This document shows, piece after piece, positions 50,699 through 59,356 of a stretch of DNA of 64,000 bases. The notes beneath the pieces are model-generated. The model saw only the letters and a program-made list of their open reading frames with translations, had not been told where the DNA came from and searched no databases. A program made the translations under genes and the position numbers. Position 1 is the first letter of the stretch. Each line of letters opens with the position of its first letter. Origin of the DNA: Faecalibacterium prausnitzii. GTDB taxonomy: Bacteria; Bacillota; Clostridia; Oscillospirales; Ruminococcaceae. The stretch spans positions 1-64,000 of the forward strand of contig SFDE01000015.1 in the NCBI GenBank assembly GCA_004558805.1. The letters are read 5' to 3'.

Positions 50699-52854
50699 CA
50701 GTCTTTCTTGACCGCCACGATGACCCGGACCCGCTTGCCTGCAGCGCAGCCAAAGTTATCGTACCAGCCGGTGAGATAGTAGCCCTCGGAGTTCACCTCC
50801 GACAGCTTGGTGGCATAATACTGCCCCTTGTACCACAGGTAGACCTGTGCGTTATCCGCCACCTCGTAGCGGGTGGAGCCGGACAGCACCGAGGCAGCGC
50901 CTACCTTGTCGATCTTTACGGGCATCAGCTGCACCATCGCCTTTACGGAGCCGTTTACCTCCTGCCGCACCGCAAGACCGCCTGCGATCACCGGGTACTT
51001 GATGGAGGTGGAGTAGCTGGTGGGAGAGCCGTTGACGTAACAGATGTAGGTGGCGCCGCCGCCCACAAAGTTCAGGATGGTACGGAAAGGCTCACCGGTG
51101 ATCTGTGCCACCTGCCGGAAGCCCAGACTCAGCAGGGAGCCGGTGCTGCTGGTGAGCTTGTTCCACACGGTGGTAAGGATATCGCCGTTGATGACGCCCC
51201 ACAGGATCTCGCTGGTGGTGGGGACCAGAATGCTGCGCAGCTCGCTGGCAGCGGTGGTGCTGGTGGTATCTCCGGAGGAAGAGTCCCCGGAACCGGAGGA
51301 ATCCCCGGAGCCGGAGGACCCACCGGAGGAGGACCCACCGGAAGAGGACCCACCGGAAGAGGTAGACTTGTTGGGCAGGTTTGCTGCCAGATTCTTGATA
51401 TCGTCCAGTACTCCGTAGCTCCACAGATCGCCGGTGACGTCATTGAGGATCAGCCGGTCGATCTCCCCTGCCTCATTCTGGGTATAGTAGCGGACATTCA
51501 GCGCTGTCAGCTTTGTCCCCGATAGGCGGCTGGGACGAACCGTCCCAGCCACACCCTCCGATGTTGTATCCAGTATCTGTACATCGTCTGCCAGCGCATA
51601 GTCTCCCAGCCGGGTGCCATCCTCGCTGAAGGTGCCGCTGACGCTTTTGACCGTGATCGCATGGACGTTTTCCCCTTCCGGGGTCACGTCGATCTCCACC
51701 AGCCAGCCGGCGGGATAGTTCAGGCTTTTGTCCACGTTCACCGTGCGGGTGATGCCATCGGTGCACAGCACCGACACCTTTTGCAGCACATCCGCCCCGT
51801 TGTCCTCAACGAGAGACCTGGATGAGGACTGCACCACCCCGTAGAACACGCTGTCTGCCTCTTCGCCGGTGACGATATCCGCCACTTCATTGTCCATGCC
51901 CAGCAGCAGGGTGACTACCTCGCCTACGCCGCCGCCGTTGAGAGAGGAGACCTTGGAGGCAACGGCAGAGCTGCCCAGCTGGTAGCTGCTGCCTGCCACG
52001 GTCACCGCCGTGGGAGCGCTGGCACTGGGGGAAACTGCGGTGATGCGTCCTGCAGCACGGCGGGTGTAGATCCATACGGTCTGCAGGCTCTCGCTGTAAT
52101 AGTACACATCGTATTTGTTCAGTTCCCCGGAAGAGGAGACTTTATCGTTGCGGTAGACATTGACCGGGGCAAAGGGCAGCTGGGTGCCCTCCTGTGCCAC
52201 AAAGGGTCCCTTCAGGCTGCTGAGGAGGACAGTGGAGGTATCCACCTGCCCGTTTGCCACCGTAAAGCCCAGTGTGGAGCCGTAGGCACCGCCGCCGGCG
52301 GTGTTGGCAGTGAGGGCGTTGTACAGCAGCAGAGCGCAGTCCTCGTAAGTCATGGTCTCGCCCTGTTTCCGGGTCAGCTGGTTCCGCAGACCGATCTCCT
52401 GTGCCTTATTCAGCTGTGCCGCCGGGAAAGCGCCGGTAAGCTCGGTCATCTTATAACCCAGCATCTTCAGCACCGCCGTGGCTGCTTCTTCCAGAGTGAC
52501 AGGGTTATTCGGCTGGAAGGAGCCGTTGGTGTAGCCGTTCATCCAGCCATTCTGCACCGCAATGCGGATGTAGGGTGCATAGGGCGAGGTGGAGGGCACA
52601 TCGGTAAACAGGGTGCCCACAGTGCCCTGTGCCAGAGCACTTTCCCGGTAGGCAGAAAAGCCCACCAGCATCCGGGCAAAGGCGCCCCGGGTGACCACTG
52701 CTTCCAGACTGCCTGTCTGCCCGGGGTCCATTGCCCCCAGAGTGATGGCCGTCTGGACTGCCGTGTTATTGATGCCGGCTGCCGATGCCGGCACTGCCAG
52801 CATGGACACCACCATGGTCACGGCAAGGAAAAATGCGAGAAGACGTTTTTTCAT
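50698..52854 (-). CDS. SLH-domain surface protein with Gly/Ser hinge
   Basis: A 718-residue secreted protein: signal peptide ending PASAA (~residue 26), then SLH-type modules (LFTDVPSTSPYAPYIRIAVQNGWMNGY and a following NGSFQPNNPVTLEEAATAVLKML, described by FTDVP and NGSFQPNNPVT) to about residue 180, which bind secondary cell-wall polymers. The middle (~190-490) is beta-rich and unassigned. Residues ~495-530 are a Ser/Gly/Asp hinge of repeats, followed by a C-terminal ~190-residue domain with no family I recognise. It is fourth in an operon with a MacAB-like exporter, 72 bp after the permease, so it may be exported, placed or served by that machine. Confidence 0.82.
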   Translation of the reverse strand: MKKRLLAFFLAVTMVVSMLAVPASAAGINNTAVQTAITLGAMDPGQTGSLEAVVTRGAFARMLVGFSAYRESALAQGTVGTLFTDVPSTSPYAPYIRIAVQNGWMNGYTNGSFQPNNPVTLEEAATAVLKMLGYKMTELTGAFPAAQLNKAQEIGLRNQLTRKQGETMTYEDCALLLYNALTANTAGGGAYGSTLGFTVANGQVDTSTVLLSSLKGPFVAQEGTQLPFAPVNVYRNDKVSSSGELNKYDVYYYSESLQTVWIYTRRAAGRITAVSPSASAPTAVTVAGSSYQLGSSAVASKVSSLNGGGVGEVVTLLLGMDNEVADIVTGEEADSVFYGVVQSSSRSLVEDNGADVLQKVSVLCTDGITRTVNVDKSLNYPAGWLVEIDVTPEGENVHAITVKSVSGTFSEDGTRLGDYALADDVQILDTTSEGVAGTVRPSRLSGTKLTALNVRYYTQNEAGEIDRLILNDVTGDLWSYGVLDDIKNLAANLPNKSTSSGGSSSGGSSSGGSSGSGDSSGSGDSSSGDTTSTTAASELRSILVPTTSEILWGVINGDILTTVWNKLTSSTGSLLSLGFRQVAQITGEPFRTILNFVGGGATYICYVNGSPTSYSTSIKYPVIAGGLAVRQEVNGSVKAMVQLMPVKIDKVGAASVLSGSTRYEVADNAQVYLWYKGQYYATKLSEVNSEGYYLTGWYDNFGCAAGKRVRVIVAVKKD
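51284..51360. repeat. Tandem repeat in the SLH gene
   Basis: Three 15-bp units GGACCCACCGGAAGA (51316-51360, one with a variant base) preceded by two 18-bp units starting TCCCCGGA (51284-51319). They encode SSGGS and GSGDSS repeats, a potentially length-variable hinge. Confidence 0.8.
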
Positions 52855-52926
52855 ACAGAACAGAACCTCCTTGATCCCTGATTCCCCAAGGGGAAGCGAT
52901 GCCGCCGTGGCACCGAGAGGGTTATT

Positions 52927-54135
52927 TTAATCGTACCGCAGAGCCTCGATGGGGTTCAGCCGCGCCGCCCGTCTTGCGGGCAGATAGCCAAACAGCACGC
53001 CGATGCCTGCCGAAATACCAAATGCCACCACGATGGAGTTCAGTGAGGGGCTTACGGTAATATTGGTGCCCTCGGTAAACATGGGCAGCACCCGGTTTGC
53101 CGCCATGCTGACAGCATAGCCCAGAGCAATGCCCAGTGCGCCGCCCAGCGCCGAGGTAGTGGCAGCTTCCACCACGAACTGCGCCAGAATGGTGCGTTCC
53201 TTTGCACCCAGCGCCTTGCGGATACCGATCTCCCGGGTCCGCTCGGTCACCGACACCAGCATAATGTTCATGATGCCGATGCCGCCCACCAGCAGGGAAA
53301 TACTGGCAATACCGGTGAGGATCACGATGACCATGTTGATCATCTTGTTCATCTCTTCCAGCCACTCGCTGGCGCTGTAGATGTAATAGCCGTTCTCGGA
53401 CCGCAGCAGCTGCTGCAGCTGGCTTTCCAGCAGGCTTTTTGCCTCGTTGGCACGGCTCTCGTCCCGCATCACCACGTTGAAGCTGCCGGGAGAGCTGAGT
53501 CTGGACAGCCGCATGGCGGTGGTGTAGGGCAGGTAGACGCAGTCGTCATCGGAACCCTGCTGCATCTCGGTGTTGCTGACCTTGGGAGCAAGAACTCCCA
53601 CGATCCGGAACTTGTCGGTGCCGATCTTTAAGGTCTGCCCCAGCCCGTTGCCGCCAAAGGCGACCCGGTTCAGGTAGTCACCGATGATGCAGACCTGCTT
53701 GTTGTCCTCAATGTCCATGTACTGCAGCCCGCGCCCCTGCGCCAGCTGATAGTTTTTTATCGTCTCGGTGTAGTTTTCGTCCACGCCGTAGATGGTGCTC
53801 CAGCGGAAAGTGGCAGTGCCGATCTTCAGGGTACCCATGCTGCTGAAATCGATCTGGGGGGACACGGTGGCGTAGAGATCCGGGTTTTGGTCCACGATCT
53901 CGTACATATCCTCTTCCGAGACATTGCGGTTGCCTTCCCCCCATACCTGCACCGACAGGGTGTTGGTGCCCAGAGCAGAAAAGCTGTCCCGCATGCTTTT
54001 GGTCATGCCGTTGCCCAGACCCACAATGACGATGACTGCCATAACGCCGATGATGATACCCAGCATGGTCAGAAAGGTGCGCAGCTTATTGCTCCACACA
54101 TTCTGGATCGCCTGCCGGAAGGTTTCAAAGATCAT
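52927..54135 (-). CDS. MacB-type ABC transporter permease
   Basis: A 402-residue FtsX/MacB-family permease: first helix ~residues 18-42, a ~230-residue extracytoplasmic domain, then three helices (~280-390) with the FtsX motif region ERTREIGIRKALGAKERTIL (described by RTREIGIRKALGA). Start overlaps the ATPase stop by 4 bp. With the adaptor and ATPase it forms a tripartite mechanotransmission exporter of the kind used for peptides or antimicrobials in Firmicutes. Confidence 0.93.
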   Translation of the reverse strand: MIFETFRQAIQNVWSNKLRTFLTMLGIIIGVMAVIVIVGLGNGMTKSMRDSFSALGTNTLSVQVWGEGNRNVSEEDMYEIVDQNPDLYATVSPQIDFSSMGTLKIGTATFRWSTIYGVDENYTETIKNYQLAQGRGLQYMDIEDNKQVCIIGDYLNRVAFGGNGLGQTLKIGTDKFRIVGVLAPKVSNTEMQQGSDDDCVYLPYTTAMRLSRLSSPGSFNVVMRDESRANEAKSLLESQLQQLLRSENGYYIYSASEWLEEMNKMINMVIVILTGIASISLLVGGIGIMNIMLVSVTERTREIGIRKALGAKERTILAQFVVEAATTSALGGALGIALGYAVSMAANRVLPMFTEGTNITVSPSLNSIVVAFGISAGIGVLFGYLPARRAARLNPIEALRYD

Positions 54136-54881
54136 GCCTGTTCCTCCTTTTCCGGCGTTTCGGGCTGCATGGTGGGCTGCACCATCGCCTCCGGTGCACG
54201 GGAATCCCCGTCATAGACCACCCTGCCGTCCTCCAGACGGATGATGCGGTCTGCCTGCACCGCAATGGAGTTGTCATGGGTGATGAGCACCACCGTGTGC
54301 CCCTGTTTGTGGAGCTGCTGCAGCATCCCCAGCACCTCTCTGCCGGTGTGGGAGTCCAGTGCGCCGGTGGGTTCGTCTGCCAGGATCACCGGCGGGTTCC
54401 GCACCAGTGCCCGGGCAATGGACACACGCTGCTGCTGACCGCCGGACAACTGGTTGGGACGGTTTTTCAGCTTGTCCCCCAGCCCCACCTGTTCCAGCAC
54501 TTCCTTTGCACGGACGTGACGGTCGGCACGGGAGATGCCTGCGTACACCAGCGGCACCTCCACGTTTTCCATCAGATTCAGCCGGGGCAGAAGGTTGTAC
54601 TGCTGAAAAATAAATCCCAGCATCTCGTTGCGGATGGAGGCAAGCTCGTTGCGGTTCATCTTGCCCACATCCCTGCCGTTGAGGCGGTAGGTGCCATAGG
54701 TGGGTACGTCCAGACAGCCGATGATGTTCATACAGGTGGACTTGCCGGAACCGGACTGTCCCACGATCGCCACAAACTCGCCTTTGTCTATTTGCATGGT
54801 GATGTGGTCTGCAGCCTTTACCGTGGTGTCACCCATCTGGTAATACTTGCACACCTCATCAAACTCGATCAGAGCGCTCAT
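54132..54881 (-). CDS. MacB/LolD-type ABC transporter ATPase
   Basis: A 249-residue ATPase. Walker A GQSGSGKSTCMN (~38-49), Q-loop, signature LSGGQQQRVSIARAL, Walker B ILADEPTGALDSHTG with H-loop. It pairs with the FtsX-type permease. Starts 14 bp after the adaptor stop; C-terminus is Pro/Glu-rich. Confidence 0.95.
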   Translation of the reverse strand: MSALIEFDEVCKYYQMGDTTVKAADHITMQIDKGEFVAIVGQSGSGKSTCMNIIGCLDVPTYGTYRLNGRDVGKMNRNELASIRNEMLGFIFQQYNLLPRLNLMENVEVPLVYAGISRADRHVRAKEVLEQVGLGDKLKNRPNQLSGGQQQRVSIARALVRNPPVILADEPTGALDSHTGREVLGMLQQLHKQGHTVVLITHDNSIAVQADRIIRLEDGRVVYDGDSRAPEAMVQPTMQPETPEKEEQA

Positions 54882-54895
54882 TCCTTCCTCCTGTG

Positions 54896-56686
54896 TCAGC
54901 CTGCCGCACCTTCCAGTTCTCCTACTTCCGCCTCAGCCTCATCGACTGCCCCGGAGAGCTCCTCTCCGCCTTCCTCCGGCAGAGTCTCTTCCGGCTCTGC
55001 TGCGGCGACGGTATCCCCATTGCCTGCGTCGGACACCACCACAGCGGAACCGCTGCCTACATAAGCGGAACCGTCATCGTAGTAGCTGTCGCTGACCACC
55101 GAGCTGGGATCGTATGCCACCACATCACTTTCGCTGAGTCCGCTGACGATCTGGGTGTAGTTGTCATCGCTGACACCGGTCTTGACCTGCACGTAGACGT
55201 AGCCCTCCGGTGCGATCATGGTGGTGTCTGCCATGGCAGCGCTGGGCGAGGACTTGCTCACCAGTACATAACCGCCCCGCACCACGGCGGCGTTGGGCAC
55301 CGCAAGGGCGTTCTTTGCCTGTGCCACCACGATCTCTGCGTTGGCATTCATGCCCGGGCGCAGACCCTCGGTGTTGTCGATGCGCACCGTCACCGGGTAG
55401 GTAGTGGTGCCGCCGTTGACGTTGCCCTTCATGGACACGCGGGTCACCACGCCCTCATAGGTCTTGTCCGGCACAGCGTCTGCAGTCACCTGCACGCTCT
55501 GCCCCACCGACAGGCTGCTGACCTGCAGCTCGTCCACATTGATGGTCATTTCCAGATAGCTCAGATCATAGATGGTACACAGGTCGCTGCCTGCGCTGAG
55601 AGCGTCTCCCACCTTGGCGGACTTTTCAATGATGGTGCCGCTGATGGGAGAAGTGATGGTGTAGTTGTTCATGGTATCCTGCATATTCTCCATAGACAGC
55701 TCCGCACCCCGCAGAGTCTCAGAGGCAGACTGGATCACTTCGGTCAGGTCCTCACCGCTGAGCTGGATCAGGATATCATCCTTGTTGACAGTACTGCCCT
55801 CCTGCACATTGATCGCTGTTACGGTACCGGCAGAAAGGGCAGTAAGGGTCCGCTCTGCCTGATACTGGAAGGTCGCTGCGCCGATGGAGTTGACCCCGTT
55901 GATGGTGGCGGTCGCCGCCTGTGCGGTAGTAAGACCACCGGCGTTCTTCACCGAGATGGTGACGGTGCGGGTCAGCAGGTTGCCGGTGCTCAGGGCATCG
56001 GTGCCGGTGACGGCGGTGACAGTGCCGGTAAGGACCTCAAAGGTGCCGTCCAGAGTAACCTGTGCGCTCTGCCCTACCGAGAAGGCAGCGGCGTCTGCTG
56101 CCGGGAATTCCACCACAAGCAGCATCCTGGAGCTGTCCCGGATGACTGCCACTTCCTGCCCGCTGGTGACTTCGTCGCCCTTTGCCACCTTCAGACTGCT
56201 GACGGTGCCTGCCACCTCGGCACGGACATACTGCCGGTCTACGGTCTTGTCGTAGTTCCGCTGTGCCTGCTGCAGGGTGATCGCCGCCTGCTCCACTTTA
56301 GTGGAGGCATCGGAAGAGTCCACGGTGTACAGCACCGTGCCTTCCTCCACCACGTCACCTTCTTCAATGCTGCCGGTAAGGATCTTGCCGCTTACCAGAG
56401 ACTTGACACTGTAGGTGTTGGCGGGGTTCAGGGTGCCCGTGCCGCTCATGGTGTTGGAAATGTCCATCTTCTGGGGAGTGGTCTCCACATAACTGGTGTC
56501 CGCATTCACCGTCTGGTCCTTGGGACGTACCAGCCACCAGCCGCCTGCCAGAACCACGCAGAGCACCGGCACCAGCCATTTCCAGTTCTTTTTTACGAAT
56601 GCCGCCGGCTTGCCTCCTTTGGGTGCGGCAGACGCCGCACCCTCCTGCCGGGGAGCTTTGTCTTCCCTGTTCTTTTTCCAGATCAT
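54896..56686 (-). CDS. Efflux adaptor (HlyD/MacA type), tandem lipoyl domains
   Basis: A 596-residue membrane-anchored adaptor. N-terminal anchor helix (~residues 37-53), then alternating barrel-sandwich/lipoyl and helical parts. Two lipoyl-like halves are visible (SLVSGKILTGSIEEGDVVEEGTVL and ALSAGTVTAINVQEGSTVNKDDIL as key places), with further ITSPISGTIIEKSAKVGDAL. A long acidic, Ser/Gly-rich tail (~540-596) is unusual. In Gram-positive bacteria the adaptor bridges permease and cell wall. First gene of adaptor-ATPase-permease-SLH-comF; AGGAGG precedes the ATG. Confidence 0.9.
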   Translation of the reverse strand: MIWKKNREDKAPRQEGAASAAPKGGKPAAFVKKNWKWLVPVLCVVLAGGWWLVRPKDQTVNADTSYVETTPQKMDISNTMSGTGTLNPANTYSVKSLVSGKILTGSIEEGDVVEEGTVLYTVDSSDASTKVEQAAITLQQAQRNYDKTVDRQYVRAEVAGTVSSLKVAKGDEVTSGQEVAVIRDSSRMLLVVEFPAADAAAFSVGQSAQVTLDGTFEVLTGTVTAVTGTDALSTGNLLTRTVTISVKNAGGLTTAQAATATINGVNSIGAATFQYQAERTLTALSAGTVTAINVQEGSTVNKDDILIQLSGEDLTEVIQSASETLRGAELSMENMQDTMNNYTITSPISGTIIEKSAKVGDALSAGSDLCTIYDLSYLEMTINVDELQVSSLSVGQSVQVTADAVPDKTYEGVVTRVSMKGNVNGGTTTYPVTVRIDNTEGLRPGMNANAEIVVAQAKNALAVPNAAVVRGGYVLVSKSSPSAAMADTTMIAPEGYVYVQVKTGVSDDNYTQIVSGLSESDVVAYDPSSVVSDSYYDDGSAYVGSGSAVVVSDAGNGDTVAAAEPEETLPEEGGEELSGAVDEAEAEVGELEGAAG

Positions 56687-56757
56687 GCTTGCAGTTTCCT
56701 CCTAGGTTCATTCTATGACAGGGTCCCGGCAAGGACCCATCAAAGTCTCGTAGTTGT

Positions 56758-56786
56758 AGTGTAACGCATTTCCCCCGGTTGCACAA
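56758..56786 (-). promoter_or_regulatory. Promoter of the exporter/SLH operon
   Basis: Minus strand TTGTGC (56786-56781), 17 bp, TACACT (56763-56758); a GGGTCC/GGACCC hairpin follows in the leader. Confidence 0.55.
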
Positions 56787-56871
56787 GCGTCCAAATTTTA
56801 TTTCCCGTGATTTTACGGCATCTTTCATCAAACTTTCGCACTGTACTCCCCAAAAGCACCCCCAAATGCAA

Positions 56872-56908
56872 AAAGGACCGCTGCACAGAGGATGTGCAAC
56901 GGTCCTTT
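56872..56908. terminator. Terminator of the NusG-II/flavoprotein operon
   Basis: AAAGGACCG (56872-56880) / CGGTCCTTT (56900-56908) with an inner TGCAC/GTGCA helix; the minus strand continues TTTGCATTT. Closely related in sequence to the hairpin at 6525-6559. Confidence 0.8.
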
Positions 56909-56930
56909 GGAGCCTTATTCCGGTGTCCGG

Positions 56931-57332
56931 TCAGGAAGCGTCGCTTGCTGACTGCACCTCCACGTATACCCCTGCGGGCACACATGCCGCCCATGCTCCC
57001 TCCTGGGACAGCCAGCCGAATTGCTCGCACACATGGTCCGGGCACAGGCTGTCCCGAAAGGAAATGGCGCCGTCCTTTACCTGCAGGTGGACGACGTAGT
57101 CCCCCACCTCGTAAAGGTAATCGTGGTCCTGCTCCAGCGGCAGGGTCTCGGTGATGCCATCACCAAAATCCACCACGGCTTCCAGCCGGGTGCCGCTGCC
57201 CTTCTGCCGGGTGCCCAGTACCAGCAGCAGTACTGCCGCCGCCCCAAGCACCAACAGGGCAAACAGAGCATTTTTCTGCCACGGCTTCCAGCCTGTTCTG
57301 CTGTCTGCCTGCGGCTTCTGATTCATGCTCAT
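56931..57332 (-). CDS. NusG domain II protein, membrane-anchored
   Basis: A 133-residue protein: one membrane helix (~residues 24-42) and an extracytoplasmic NusG-II domain (VVDFGDGITETLPL, YVVHLQVKDGAISFRDSLCPDHVCEQFGWL, described by the DGAISF and CPDHVC parts). Such proteins are found near ApbE, Rnf-like and flavin-based extracytoplasmic electron-transfer genes. The start overlaps the flavoprotein stop (ATGA), so the two are made together. Exact role unknown; the CPDHVC motif could bind a metal or form a disulfide. Confidence 0.85.
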   Translation of the reverse strand: MSMNQKPQADSRTGWKPWQKNALFALLVLGAAAVLLLVLGTRQKGSGTRLEAVVDFGDGITETLPLEQDHDYLYEVGDYVVHLQVKDGAISFRDSLCPDHVCEQFGWLSQEGAWAACVPAGVYVEVQSASDAS

Positions 57333-59239
57333 GCAGCGTACTTGCTTGCTGCTGCACCTGCAATGCGACCAAAGACGGTAAAGTCTGCCACAGCGTTGCC
57401 GCCCAGACGGTTTGCACCGTGGACGCCGCCGGTGACCTCACCTGCTGCAAACAGACCGGGGATCACGGAGCCGTCTGCCTTCAGCACTTCGGTGTTGGTG
57501 TTGATCTTCAGACCACCCATGGTGTGGTGGACGCCTGCGGTGACCTTGATGGCATAGTAGGGAGCGGTATCCAGCTTGTTGGCAAAGCTGGTACGACCAA
57601 ACTCGGCGTCGCTCTTTGCCTCCACGCAGCTGTTCCAGTCTGCCATAGTCTGAGCGAAGGCAGCCTCGTCCACGCCCATAGCCTTTGCCAGCTCTTCGTA
57701 GGTAGCACCTTCCACGGTGTAGCCCTTCTTGATGTAGCCCTGGATGACGCTGGAAGCGTCTGCCATTGCCTGATCCACCACCAGCCAGCTGTAGCTGCCG
57801 GTCTGTGCGATCTCGGCGGCGGAGACCACGTCACGGGTGCCCACTTCGTCGATGAAGCGCTTGCCCTCAGCGTTCACAAGGATAGCGCCGTCGCCGCGGA
57901 GACCCTCGGTGATGAGGGCAGCGGTGTTTGCCTCCACGGTGGGGTGGATCTGGATCTGGTCCATGTCCACGGTGTCTGCGCCGATGGCGGTAGCCATCTC
58001 AATGCCCTGACCCTGAATGCCGGAGGCGTTGGTGGTCATAAAGCCCTTCAGCTCGGGCTTGTACTTTACCACCATGTCCAGATTTGCACCAAAGCCGCCG
58101 CTGGTGATCACCACAGCCTTGGCGTTGACAGTAACGGTCTCACCGGAAGCACCGGTTGCCTTGACGCCCACGGCAGCGCCGTTGGCATCGGTGAGGATCT
58201 CGTTGGCGGTGGTGTTCAGCATGATCTGAACGCCAGCCTTCTCGCAGTTTTCCTGCAGCAGGGGGATCATGTAAGAGCCTACAGAGACAGTCTTGCCCTC
58301 TGCATCCACAGGGCGATGGATGCGCTTGACGGATGCGCCGCCAAAGCTGGAAACGCTGTGCAGGGTGATGCCATGCTCATCCAGCCAGTCGATGGCGTCG
58401 GCGCTGTTGGCGCACAGAGTCTGGACCAGAGCGGGGTCGTTGATGCCCTTGCCGCCGATCATGGTGTCCAGCTCCATCAGCTCCACAGAGTCAAAGTAAC
58501 CCACGGGGTTTGCCTGATATGCCGCCCACTGCTCAGAGACGGTCTTTGCCAGCGCAGTGATGGTCTCGTTGTCGGCGTACTTGTCGGCGGCGGTCTTCAG
58601 GGTCTTTTCCACGCCTGCAGACTCGCCAAACTCGTTCTCGTCCTGGTAGACGGTGTCGCCGGCGTTCATGCCGCCGGTGGCACGGACGGAGTTGCCGCCC
58701 ACCATGGGCTGGCTCTCCAGCACCACAACGTTCTTGCCCTCGTTGGCAGCGGTGATGGCAGCAGTCATACCTGCGCCGCCTGCGCCCACGATAACGATGT
58801 CGGCATCGACCACGGCGTCCTCTGCCTTGGTGTCGTCTGCCTTTACCTCAGTCTTGAAGTTCTCGGGGTCGAGACCTGCTGCGGTAAGAGCCGCTGCGGC
58901 TGCCTCCTTGATGGCATTGGAGGTGATGGTAGCGGTGGACACGCCGTCCACAGCAATGCTGCCGCTCTCTGCAATGGCAGTGGGCAGCTGCTCCAGTGCC
59001 ATGGTGCCGATGCCGGGGGTCTCGTCTGCGCCTTCTGCGGTGCAGCCGGTGATCTTGCCATCGGTGAGGGTCAGGGTAACGGTAACATCGCCCATGCCCT
59101 TGGCGGTACCGGTGTATTCACCGGACACGCCGCTGGTGCTGGAGGCGGGCTTGCTGCAGCCGTAGCCCAGCAGGCTGACGGCGAGAATGGCAGACATTGC
59201 CAGCGCTGCCACACTCTTCTTGATTTGGTTCTTTTTCAT
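57329..59239 (-). CDS. Lipid-anchored fumarate-reductase-like flavoprotein (FMN plus FAD domains)
   Basis: A 636-residue protein; ATG 59239 follows AAAAAGGAAG. A lipobox LGYGC puts Cys28 at the membrane. FMN-binding domain (~38-125) contains DGVSTATITS, with Thr104 as the expected FMN attachment site (done by ApbE in other bacteria). The FAD-binding reductase domain starts at ADIVIVGAGGAGMTAAI (~residue 147) and contains the conserved HPTVE, GDGAILVN and GVHGANRLGGNA segments. Members reduce fumarate, urocanate, crotonate-like or related acceptors outside the cell. Which acceptor is used here is not readable. Coupled to the NusG-II gene; 55 bp from the GGGtGRT gene. Confidence 0.9.
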   Translation of the reverse strand: MKKNQIKKSVAALAMSAILAVSLLGYGCSKPASSTSGVSGEYTGTAKGMGDVTVTLTLTDGKITGCTAEGADETPGIGTMALEQLPTAIAESGSIAVDGVSTATITSNAIKEAAAAALTAAGLDPENFKTEVKADDTKAEDAVVDADIVIVGAGGAGMTAAITAANEGKNVVVLESQPMVGGNSVRATGGMNAGDTVYQDENEFGESAGVEKTLKTAADKYADNETITALAKTVSEQWAAYQANPVGYFDSVELMELDTMIGGKGINDPALVQTLCANSADAIDWLDEHGITLHSVSSFGGASVKRIHRPVDAEGKTVSVGSYMIPLLQENCEKAGVQIMLNTTANEILTDANGAAVGVKATGASGETVTVNAKAVVITSGGFGANLDMVVKYKPELKGFMTTNASGIQGQGIEMATAIGADTVDMDQIQIHPTVEANTAALITEGLRGDGAILVNAEGKRFIDEVGTRDVVSAAEIAQTGSYSWLVVDQAMADASSVIQGYIKKGYTVEGATYEELAKAMGVDEAAFAQTMADWNSCVEAKSDAEFGRTSFANKLDTAPYYAIKVTAGVHHTMGGLKINTNTEVLKADGSVIPGLFAAGEVTGGVHGANRLGGNAVADFTVFGRIAGAAASKYAA

Positions 59240-59301
59240 GATTTCTTCCTTTTTGATCTTCTTATCCTTGTGGTTTGCTTGAAAAACGTCTATCAGCATA
59301 A

Positions 59302-59340
59302 AAAGGGGGAGCTGCGTATTCGGAACACAGCTCCCCCTTT
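59302..59340 (-). terminator. Hairpin between GGGtGRT and flavoprotein genes
   Basis: AAAGGGGGAGCTG (59302-59314) / CAGCTCCCCCTTT (59328-59340), followed on the minus strand by TTTTT. No clear promoter precedes the flavoprotein, so partial read-through is likely. Confidence 0.85.
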
Positions 59341-59356
59341 GCCGAGCAAAAGAGAA

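Noticed and set aside
51284..51360. Short repeats as CRISPR
   Set aside because: They are in-frame 15- and 18-bp tandem units inside a coding sequence, with no spacers or cas genes.
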